Shown: positions 17,722 to 24,455 of the stretch, in pieces
Position numbering within the stretch: position 1 is the first letter of the stretch
Layout of the letters: every line of letters starts with the position of its first letter
From: Kingella_B sp963529665
Lineage (GTDB): Bacteria > Pseudomonadota > Gammaproteobacteria > Burkholderiales > Neisseriaceae
Length of the DNA stretch: 64,000 nucleotides
Reading direction: 5' to 3'
Assembly: GCA_963529665.1 (NCBI GenBank)
Contig: CAUSAG010000008.1
Location: 1 to 64,000 of the forward strand
Notes under the pieces: generated by a model
Seen by the model: the letters and a program-made list of their open reading frames with translations, nothing else
Databases searched by the model: none
What the model was told of the DNA's origin: nothing
Position numbers and translations under genes: made by a program

Positions 17722-18635
17722 CTTTAACCGAGTTACGCTACATCGTTGCCGTGGCGCAGGAAAAGCATTTTGGACGTGCCGCGCAACGTTGCCATGTGAG
17801 CCAGCCCACGCTGTCGATTGCCATCAAAAAGCTGGAAGAAGAGCTGGGCTTGTCGCTGTTTGACCGCAGCAGCAACGAAGTGATGACCACCAATTCAGGC
17901 GCGCGCATTGTGGCGCAGGCGCGGCGCGTGCTGGATGAAGCGGAAGTGATTCGCTATTTGGCAAACGAAGAGCAAAGCCAGTTGGAAGGCAATTTTAAGC
18001 TGGGCTTGATTTTCACCGTTGCGCCGTATTTGCTGCCCAAGCTGATTCTATCCATGCGCCAAGTAGCGCCGAAAATGCCGCTGATACTGGAAGAGAACTA
18101 CACCGCCGCGCTCACCGAAATGCTCAAACGCGCCGATGTGGATGCGATTGTGGTTGCCGAGCCGTATGCAGAAACAGGCGTGGAAACGATACCGCTGTAT
18201 GACGAGCCGTTTTTTGTGATTGTGCCCAAGGGGCATCGTTTTGAAGAATTGGATTCGGTTTCTACCAAAGACATCGCCGAAGAAAATGTGTTGCTGCTCA
18301 CCGAAGGCAACTGCATGCGCGACCAAGTGTTAGGCTCGTGCAGAGAATTGGCGGCGAAACAGCGCGTGGCGGGCTTGGCAAACACCTTGCAGGGCAGTTC
18401 GCTGAACACCATTCGCCACATGGTTGCAGGCGGCTTGGGCATCAGCGTGTTGCCTTCTACCGCGCTCACCGATAACGACCATATGCTGTTTTCTATTGTG
18501 CCGTTTGAATCGCCCGCGCCTAGCCGTCGCATTGTGTTGGCGTATCGCCGCAATTTTGTGCGCCCGCAAGCGTTGGCGGCGATTGCGGAAGCGGTTAAGC
18601 TGGCGCAATTGGCTGGGGTTACTTTTGTGGAGTGA
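17718..18635 (+). CDS. oxyR: hydrogen peroxide-sensing LysR regulator OxyR
   Basis: A 305-residue LysR regulator. The N-terminal helix-turn-helix is LRYIVAVAQEKHFGRAAQRCHVSQPTLS. The regulatory domain has the OxyR redox pair in LLTEGNCMRDQVLGSCRE, two cysteines eight residues apart that form a disulfide on peroxide exposure. Its start overlaps the minE stop by four bases, the arrangement known downstream of minE in Neisseria. It probably controls catalase and other peroxide defences; in gonococci OxyR acts mainly as a repressor. Confidence 0.95.
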   Translation: MTLTELRYIVAVAQEKHFGRAAQRCHVSQPTLSIAIKKLEEELGLSLFDRSSNEVMTTNSGARIVAQARRVLDEAEVIRYLANEEQSQLEGNFKLGLIFTVAPYLLPKLILSMRQVAPKMPLILEENYTAALTEMLKRADVDAIVVAEPYAETGVETIPLYDEPFFVIVPKGHRFEELDSVSTKDIAEENVLLLTEGNCMRDQVLGSCRELAAKQRVAGLANTLQGSSLNTIRHMVAGGLGISVLPSTALTDNDHMLFSIVPFESPAPSRRIVLAYRRNFVRPQALAAIAEAVKLAQLAGVTFVE

Positions 18636-18690
18636 TGGGCTGAAACCTTTGCCAAACCATAGAGGCAGCCTGAAAACTAAAAATACCGTC

Positions 18691-18710
18691 ATTCCCGCGC
18701 AGGCGGGAAT
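18691..18710. repeat. dRS3-type repeat
   Basis: The 20-base sequence ATTCCC-N8-GGGAAT matches the dRS3 consensus, preceded by the familiar CCGTC. dRS3 is abundant in meningococci and gonococci. This is the only copy I found in the window. It lies in the 361-base gap between oxyR and trpA. Confidence 0.8.
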
Positions 18711-18765
18711 CTTGCTTGATATTCAGAGGATGGATGACTGCGGTTTGATGCCTGCAAACAGAAAG

Positions 18766-18840
18766 AGGCAGCCTGAAAACGATTTTTAAGATGCTGTTTT
18801 AGCTTCGCTGAAACTCGCTCCGCTCGTTTTCAGGCTGCCT
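18766..18840. repeat. DUS-bounded 75-base repeat, copy 1
   Basis: Begins AGGCAGCCTGAA and ends TTCAGGCTGCCT, so it is bounded by inverted uptake words. The core is TTTTAGCTTCGCTGAAACTCG then CTCCGCTCG. Close copies are at 34589-34662 and 51785-51858. Lies between the convergent genes oxyR and trpA. Confidence 0.75.
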
Positions 18841-18925
18841 TTGCATTGGCGGATAGACGAGTATGGGGTGTGGTTTTGCCATGTATCATTGGACAATAAG
18901 CCGTTGCCGCCCCACAGCGCGTGAT

Positions 18926-18970
18926 AAAGGCAGCCTGAAAAACAGTTTGACCCATTTTCAGGCTGCCTTT
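18926..18970. terminator. inverted DUS stem after trpA
   Basis: AAAGGCAGCCTGAAAA and its complement form a 16-base stem with a 13-base loop just beyond the trpA stop (leftward gene). Confidence 0.6.
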
Positions 18971-18996
18971 GCGTAGATGAATGTTGTGCAGACGAT

Positions 18997-19779
18997 TTAA
19001 ATCGCCGCTTTCAGTTCGCGCACCAATGCGCCCACCGCTTGCACTTCGTGGTTCGGATGCGTTTCCACTTCTTTCACAATGCGGCTGCCCACAATCACGG
19101 CATCGGCAACGGCGGCAATTTTGGCGGCGCTCTCGGCATCGCTGATGCCAAAGCCTACGCCAATTGGCAGCTTGATGTGTTGGCGCAGCACGGCGATTTT
19201 GGCGGCGACTTCATTGGTGTCCAACTGCGCCGAGCCTGTTACGCCTTTGAGCGAAACGTAGTACACAAAGCCGCTGGCGTGTTCGGCAATGGCTTGCATC
19301 CGTGCTTCGCTGGTGGTGGGGGCGACGAGAAAGATGTTGTCAATATGATGCTGCGCGAGCGCATCTTTGAGCGGGGCGATGGTTTCAATGGGGCTATCCA
19401 CGGTGAGCACGCCGTCCACACCTGCTTCGGCGGCAGCTTGGGCGAAGGCTTGGTAGCCCATTTTGTGGATGGGGTTTAAATAGCCCATCAGCACAACAGG
19501 GGTGCGCTCGTTGCTTTGGCGAAATTGTTTAACGGTCGCCAGCACGTCGCGCAGGGAAACGTTTTGCGCGAGCGCGCGTTCCACGGCGCGTTGGATGGTG
19601 GGGCCGTCTGCCATGGGGTCGGAAAAGGGGATGCCGAGTTCAATGATGTCTGCGCCGTTTTCTGCCATGCTGTGCATCATGGCGAGCGTAGCGGCGAGAT
19701 TGGGATCGCCTGCGGTGATGTAGGCGATAAGGGCTTTTTGGTTACCTTGTTGGGCGAAGGTTTGGGCGATGCGGTTCAT
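18997..19779 (-). CDS. trpA: tryptophan synthase alpha chain
   Basis: Cleaves indole-3-glycerol phosphate to indole and glyceraldehyde-3-phosphate, passing indole to TrpB. The 260 residues include ALIAYITAGDP, the catalytic glutamate block DIIELGIPFSDPMADGPTIQ, the catalytic aspartate region GVDGVLTVDSPIE, and the phosphate loop VGFGISDAES. trpB is not next to it: the gene upstream on the other strand is an unknown protein, so trpA is transcribed alone here. Confidence 0.96.
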   Translation of the reverse strand: MNRIAQTFAQQGNQKALIAYITAGDPNLAATLAMMHSMAENGADIIELGIPFSDPMADGPTIQRAVERALAQNVSLRDVLATVKQFRQSNERTPVVLMGYLNPIHKMGYQAFAQAAAEAGVDGVLTVDSPIETIAPLKDALAQHHIDNIFLVAPTTSEARMQAIAEHASGFVYYVSLKGVTGSAQLDTNEVAAKIAVLRQHIKLPIGVGFGISDAESAAKIAAVADAVIVGSRIVKEVETHPNHEVQAVGALVRELKAAI

Positions 19780-19940
19780 GGTTGGGCTTTCTGTGCAAGG
19801 AAAATGGCGATTATAGCAGCCTGAAAATGCGGAAACGAGTTTTGCGAAATGGCTTTTCAGGCTGCCGCATTGGGTGGCCGGATGGTGTTATGATGCGGAT
19901 TTTTTGGCGCAAGCGTTGTTGTTTACAAAGAGAATAGAGC

Positions 19941-20384
19941 ATGATGACGAAACAGAATAAATATAAATGGTTGCTGGCGGCAGGACTGTTGCTGTCGTTT
20001 GCGGCGTTGAAAGTGGCGATGCTGGGCTGGTGGCAAAGTAGGCAGCCTGAAAAGGGGGCGGCGACGGTGCAATGCGATGTATTGGCGCAGGGTTGTCCGT
20101 TTTTGCGGGGTGCGACGCTGCGGCTGCGCGGTTTAACCAGCGTGAAATCGGCGTTTGCCATAGAAGCGGCGGGCGTGCCCAGCGATGTGCAATCGCTGTC
20201 GGCTTCGTTTCGCATGGATGGGATGGAGATGGGGTTTAACCGTTTTGATTTGGTGAAACAGGCGGATGGCAGCTGGCGGGCGGATAAAGTGTATTTGCCG
20301 CTGTGCACGGCGGGGCGGCATGATTGGGTGGTGGTTTGGCAGGCGGATGGGGCAGGTTTTCAGGCTGCCTTTAAGACGAAATAG
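19941..20384 (+). CDS. putative membrane-anchored periplasmic protein, unknown
   Basis: A 147-residue protein with one N-terminal hydrophobic segment (WLLAAGLLLSFAALKVAMLGWW) and a periplasmic domain with three cysteines (in VQCDVLAQGCPF and PLCTAG). Much of it is beta-like. I do not recognise the family; conserved copies may exist in Neisseriaceae. Two DUS are read in frame (RQPEK at the anchor boundary and FQAAF at the C-terminus), and a second, imperfect DUS follows the stop. Confidence 0.65.
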   Translation: MMTKQNKYKWLLAAGLLLSFAALKVAMLGWWQSRQPEKGAATVQCDVLAQGCPFLRGATLRLRGLTSVKSAFAIEAAGVPSDVQSLSASFRMDGMEMGFNRFDLVKQADGSWRADKVYLPLCTAGRHDWVVVWQADGAGFQAAFKTK

Positions 20385-20482
20385 GCAGCCCGAAAACAAA
20401 CAAAGCGCGTTTCAGGCTGCCCCAGCCGCGCAAAGCAAATACGCTATAATTCTCTCCAATTATTCCCCCATTCACAATCCCC

Positions 20483-22138
20483 ATGCTCACCTACATCCCT
20501 GCTTCCAAACGCCCCATCCCACCCACTCGCGAATATCCTTGGCTGCTGCTCCTACTCGCCTTTGCATGGCTCTGGCCGGGCGTATTCTCCCACGATCTCT
20601 GGAAGCCCAGCGAACCCGAACTCTACACCACCATCAGCGAAACTCCATTTGGCTCATGGCTGCCCATGCTCTTTGGCAAAGCCAATTTTCAGGCTGCCCC
20701 GTTATACGTTCAAACTGCGCAGCTTTTTCAACGCCTGCTCACGCCGTGGGCAGCCGATGCCTATTCCGCCGCACGTTTTGCCAGCGTGTTCTACACCAGC
20801 CTTGGATTGCTGGGCAGCGGCATGGCAGGCTATCGCTTTCTCGGGCGACACCACGGGCGCAGCGTGGTGCTGATTCTCATCGGCTCGGCAGGGCTATTGC
20901 CCATCGCCCATTTTATAGACAGCCAATCGCTACTGTTTGCAGGCGTGGGGCTTGCCATGTGGGGCTACGCCATCGCACATAAACAAACCATTTTTGCCGC
21001 GCTGCTCATCGCCCTTGCCACCACCTTGTTGATGCAAAGCGCAGGCATTCTTATCGCCGCCATCCCCTTGTTCACAGGCTGGCTGCTGTGGTTCAGCAAT
21101 CAACCGTGGCACACCAACCGCATCCTAATCACGCTTATCTGCGCCACCATCATCGCCCTACCGCTCGCCAGCATCCACCCCATCGCCCTAGCCATCACCC
21201 ACCCCGCCGCATTCACTCAATATCTCCACCACCATCTATTCGGCAGCTACGGCGGCACACAGCATTTTCAGGCTGCCTTTCAACTGCCCTATTATCTGCA
21301 ACACATTATCTGGTTTGCCTTCCCTGCCCTACCCCTTGCCATCTGGACAGCCAGCCGCCGCAAAACCCTGCCCACCAACGCAGGCAGCTTTTCCTGCTAC
21401 ACCCTCGCCCTGTTTACCCTGCTGCTCGCTCTTAACCCCCAGCGCGATCAAAACAGTCTCGTCCTTATTCTCCCTCCGCTCGCCCTACTCGGCGCCGCCC
21501 AATTGGACAACCTACGCCGTGGCGCAGTTGCCTTTTTAAACTGGTTTGGCGCGATGACCTTTGGCGCAGCCGCGCTATTCTTGTGGATAGGCTTCACCGC
21601 CATGAACTACGGCATCCCCGCCAAGCTCGCCGAGCGCGCCGCCTATTTCAGCCCCTACTACACCCGCGACATAGACCCCATGCCCATCATCGTCGCCCTA
21701 TTGTTCACCCCGATGTGGCTCATAGCCATCACCCGCAAAAACATCCGCGGCCGCCAAGCCGTAACCAACTGGGCGGCGGGCATCACCCTTGTTTGGGCGC
21801 TCTTGATGACCCTGTTTCTGCCATGGATAGACGCCGCCAAAAGCCACCGCCCCATTGTGCAACAAATGCAAAACAGCCTAAGCGACGACACACTCATCGC
21901 CCTACACGCCCATACCAGCTGCCTTTACATCCCCCCCAGTCAAACCGACACCCGCATCGCATGGCAACAATACAGCACGCTCCCCACCACCAGCGCCACG
22001 CCAAACTGCCGCTACATCCTGCTGCAATACAATCCCAAATCCCAAACGCAGCCTGAAATCCACGGCAAAACCCTGTGGACAGGACGACGCCCCCGCAGCA
22101 AGCACGAACAATTTGTGTTGATAGATACACAGCCGTAA
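20483..22138 (+). CDS. GT-C family glycosyltransferase, ArnT-like
   Basis: A 551-residue polytopic protein with about 12 hydrophobic segments. The first periplasmic loop has HDLWKPSEPELYT, matching the acidic metal-site motif (D-E-A/P-x-Y) of ArnT/PMT-type enzymes that move sugars from polyprenyl phosphate. It shows the usual hydrophilic C-terminal domain of about 120 residues. The acceptor is unknown; lipid A or a protein are possibilities. AT-rich sequence with TATAAT lies 33 bases upstream. Two DUS are read in frame as FQAAP and FQAAF. Confidence 0.78.
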   Translation: MLTYIPASKRPIPPTREYPWLLLLLAFAWLWPGVFSHDLWKPSEPELYTTISETPFGSWLPMLFGKANFQAAPLYVQTAQLFQRLLTPWAADAYSAARFASVFYTSLGLLGSGMAGYRFLGRHHGRSVVLILIGSAGLLPIAHFIDSQSLLFAGVGLAMWGYAIAHKQTIFAALLIALATTLLMQSAGILIAAIPLFTGWLLWFSNQPWHTNRILITLICATIIALPLASIHPIALAITHPAAFTQYLHHHLFGSYGGTQHFQAAFQLPYYLQHIIWFAFPALPLAIWTASRRKTLPTNAGSFSCYTLALFTLLLALNPQRDQNSLVLILPPLALLGAAQLDNLRRGAVAFLNWFGAMTFGAAALFLWIGFTAMNYGIPAKLAERAAYFSPYYTRDIDPMPIIVALLFTPMWLIAITRKNIRGRQAVTNWAAGITLVWALLMTLFLPWIDAAKSHRPIVQQMQNSLSDDTLIALHAHTSCLYIPPSQTDTRIAWQQYSTLPTTSATPNCRYILLQYNPKSQTQPEIHGKTLWTGRRPRSKHEQFVLIDTQP

Positions 22139-22177
22139 ACCAGCAGCGAAACAACAAAGGCAGCCTTGCCCCTTTGT

Positions 22178-22239
22178 CCAAATCTTTGATTTGGGTATAA
22201 GTGAGCATCTAAATCTTTGATTTAGCCATGCGAACTTAT
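22178..22239. other. two adjacent hairpins with related loops, possible structured RNA
   Basis: Hairpin 1 (22178-22194) is CCAAATC-TTT-GATTTGG. Hairpin 2 (22197-22239) pairs ATAAGT-GA-GCAT-CTAAATC around TTT with GATTTAG-CC-ATGC-GA-ACTTAT, so opposed GA/GA mismatches sit inside the stem. It lies between the glycosyltransferase and hscB genes. Confidence 0.5.
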
Positions 22240-22348
22240 GCAAAGCTAAGGGGTATACCGCAGCGCAACGCGCAAGGTTGAAAATAGAAAATCCCCTTTT
22301 CAGGCTGCCTCAATCCCCCCAGCAACCGCCCACACAAGGAAATCCACC

Positions 22349-22852
22349 ATGTCCCAATACTTCCAACTCTTCAACCTCCCCGAACAATTCCCCCTAGACA
22401 CCCAAGCCCTAGAACAACGCTACCGCACCCTTGCTGCCCAATTCCATCCCGACAAATACACCACCGCCAACCCATTTGAGCAAAAACAAGCCCTGATGAT
22501 GAGCGCCACCATCAACCAAGCCTACACCACGCTCAAATCCCCCATAGACCGCGCCGCCTATCTCTTGCAACAACACAACATCAACCCAGACGACCCGCAC
22601 AACACCCAAATAGACCCCGAATTTCTGATGCAGCAAATGCAATGGCGCGAAACCCTAGCCGAAGCCCAAGCCGAGCAAAACACCGCCGAACTACACGCCC
22701 TGCAAAACGAAATCGCCCAAGCCCAAACCCAGCTTTATCAACAACTAGAACACACATTCAACCAACAAGACTATCCCGCCGCCAGCGACCTTGTGCGCCA
22801 AGGGCGCTTTCTCAACAAACTGCACAGCGAAATCCAAAACGCGCTGGGGTGA
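22349..22852 (+). CDS. hscB: Fe-S cluster assembly co-chaperone HscB
   Basis: J-domain protein that delivers the scaffold IscU to HscA. It has 167 residues (E. coli 171). The J-domain holds the HPD motif in LAAQFHPDKYTTANPFEQKQAL, followed by the linker SPIDRAAYLLQQ and the C-terminal three-helix IscU-binding bundle. ACAAGGAAA precedes the ATG. In many relatives hscB lies within an isc cluster; here neither iscU nor hscA is adjacent. Confidence 0.94.
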   Translation: MSQYFQLFNLPEQFPLDTQALEQRYRTLAAQFHPDKYTTANPFEQKQALMMSATINQAYTTLKSPIDRAAYLLQQHNINPDDPHNTQIDPEFLMQQMQWRETLAEAQAEQNTAELHALQNEIAQAQTQLYQQLEHTFNQQDYPAASDLVRQGRFLNKLHSEIQNALG

Positions 22853-22963
22853 TTGCCGCTGCAAAGGTTGGGATGCTTTTCAGGCTGCCTCAATCATCAA
22901 AAAAAGCAGCCTGAAAACCAAATTTCGGTTTTCAAGCTGCCTAACCTTTTCCAACAGATTAAG

Positions 22964-23389
22964 TCAATCGGTATTTTTGTTTTGCAACAGATCTTTTAAA
23001 AACGCATTTTCTTGTCGCAACAGCAAGACTTTCTCTTTTTCATGCTGCAATTCCTGTTTCAGCTTGTCAATTTCGGCGGCGAGCGCATCATTACCGTAAT
23101 AGTTGTTGTGATTATGGTAGAAATTCCAACCTGCTTGGTGTGGCGAATTAGAAAAATCGCTGCTGCCATTCACAGAAAGCAACACGCTTTTATCTTCGTG
23201 TTCCAGCAATTCGTTTACATCCACTTTTAAAATTTGGGCAAGCTGTTGCAATTTTTCAATTTTCGGCTGAATTTCGCCCCGTTCAATACGCGCATAGGTA
23301 GTCGGAGAAATCTCCATTTGAGCCGCAATACATTCTTGTGTTAAATCTTGCTCGCGCCGCAATGTGCGGACTTTTTTAAAATCAAGCAT
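22964..23389 (-). CDS. XRE-family regulator with C-terminal coiled coil
   Basis: A 141-residue DNA-binding protein. Residues 5-60 are a Cro/CI-type helix-turn-helix (LRREQDLTQECIAAQMEISPTTYARIERG). An Asn/His/Tyr-rich linker (WNFYHNHNNYYGND) follows, then a coiled coil of about 35 residues (LKQELQHEKEKVLLLRQENAFL) that probably drives dimerization. It is divergent from the microcin gene set that starts about 200 bases away, so it may regulate it, but similar proteins are also found elsewhere in Neisseriaceae without such genes. Confidence 0.85.
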   Translation of the reverse strand: MLDFKKVRTLRREQDLTQECIAAQMEISPTTYARIERGEIQPKIEKLQQLAQILKVDVNELLEHEDKSVLLSVNGSSDFSNSPHQAGWNFYHNHNNYYGNDALAAEIDKLKQELQHEKEKVLLLRQENAFLKDLLQNKNTD

Positions 23390-23533
23390 GGTTTTTTCTT
23401 TCGTTTTTTAATGGAAACTGGCGGATTATGACAGAAATCACAGCGAAAATTATCGGATTGCGCCCTGTTTTCGCCATGCAAATTAATTTACCCTGCACGC
23501 ATCTTAAACATAAAGCTGCTTGGGTGCAATTTG

Positions 23534-23548
23534 AGCTTATGGTAAGCT
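23534..23548. promoter_or_regulatory. perfect 6-3-6 palindrome, possible operator
   Basis: AGCTTA-TGG-TAAGCT lies 38 bases before the first small open frame of the microcin region and 145 bases from the divergent XRE gene. Size and symmetry fit an XRE-dimer site, but no second copy was found. Confidence 0.35.
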
Positions 23549-23585
23549 GTATGCTGTAAGAATGGATTGTTTTTAAGGAACTTTT

Positions 23586-23639
23586 ATGAAAGATAGCTCA
23601 AATAAGGTGAGCGCAAAAATATATAGAGCGTTTCAGTAA
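23586..23639 (+). CDS. possible 17-residue peptide upstream of the microcin gene
   Basis: ATG preceded by AAGGAAC at good spacing, then MKDSSNKVSAKIYRAFQ and a TAA. It is 32 bases before the microcin start. It could be a leader peptide, a remnant of a second precursor, or chance. It has no double-glycine motif. Confidence 0.3.
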   Translation: MKDSSNKVSAKIYRAFQ

Positions 23640-23671
23640 TTAAACAACCTATAAAAGAAAAGGAATATAGT

Positions 23672-24050
23672 ATGCGTGAATTAAATATCTCTGAATTGGC
23701 TTTTGTTGCTGGTGGAGGAAATGAAACAGTCATTTATAACACATTTCCACTTCCTGGGTGGGGCAATCAGCAACAAATAGCTGTAAGCCAACCAGAACCC
23801 GCCACCCCATCTGCTCCTGCATCTGCCCCCCGCGCCTGCTCCAGCGCCGCAACCTGAGCCTACTCACAATTGTTCTTTAAGTGGTTTTGCTGATAGTGTT
23901 GAGTTTGGGCTTATATATGGAGCATACGCAGGGGCAATAACAGGACTTATAAGACGAGGACCTGCAGGTGTTGTTGGTGGGGCAATCGTGCATGGGCTTA
24001 TAGGCGCTTTTGCAGGCGGTGCTGCTTACTTAACTCGGTGTAAAAGTTAA
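23672..24050 (+). pseudogene. class II microcin-like bacteriocin precursor, one-base frameshift
   Basis: The N-terminus MRELNISELAFVAGG is a textbook class II microcin double-glycine leader (compare MRTLTLNELDSVSGG of microcin V, from memory). It is cut after GG. The frame then runs into a Pro/Ala linker and stops at 23857. A six-C run at 23826-23831 shifts the frame: with five C it continues as SAPAPAPAPQPEPTHNC, then FADSVEFGLIYGAYAGA, GVVGGAIVHGLIGAFAGG and AAYLTRCKS, ending TAA at 24050. The restored precursor has about 125 residues; the mature toxin would be Gly/Ala-rich, probably membrane-active, with two cysteines bracketing the hydrophobic part. AAAAGGAA precedes the ATG. Base composition is more A/T-rich than the neighbours. 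Exporter genes lie downstream. Phase variation, true loss or sequencing error are all possible. Confidence 0.8.
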
Positions 24051-24122
24051 CAATAATAAGTAATTAGGTTGTGCTAGAATTATGTGTGCCATGTGGCATT
24101 TCATTATTGATAGGATAATTTC

Positions 24123-24353
24123 ATGAAAAACTGGCGAACCAATGAGCGATTAATAACCGCTGTCTGTTTTGTTGTTCTTTTTATTATTAACTGCTGGCTT
24201 TTAGGTAAAAATGGAATTACCCAGCATGTAATAGAAAAGGCATTTATTTATAGTTGCTCTTATACATTGCTTTTCTACTTTTCATCCCCATTAGCAGATA
24301 AGTTGACAGATAAATTCAATAATTATTTTAGAAAGATTTTTAAAAAATCGTAA
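24123..24353 (+). CDS. small two-helix membrane protein, candidate microcin immunity protein
   Basis: A 76-residue basic protein with two hydrophobic stretches (LITAVCFVVLFIINCWLL and AFIYSCSYTLLFYF) and a lysine-rich C-terminus (FRKIFKKS). AGGATA precedes the ATG. It lies 72 bases after the restored end of the microcin frame and before the exporter genes, the usual place and size for an immunity gene. The sequence is A/T-rich like the microcin gene. Function is inferred only from position and form. Confidence 0.6.
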   Translation: MKNWRTNERLITAVCFVVLFIINCWLLGKNGITQHVIEKAFIYSCSYTLLFYFSSPLADKLTDKFNNYFRKIFKKS

Positions 24354-24455
24354 TTCAGTTACTTGGGGCAGCCTGAAAACCCCATCTCATCTTTTCAGGC
24401 TGCCTAACCTTTGCCCATCGTTTCTCTCAACTATTCCAATAAGGAACTTCCCAAA

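Noticed and set aside
22138..22260. Short leftward frames over the hairpins before hscB
   Set aside because: Their composition comes from the hairpin sequence, and they have no ribosome site or recognisable protein.
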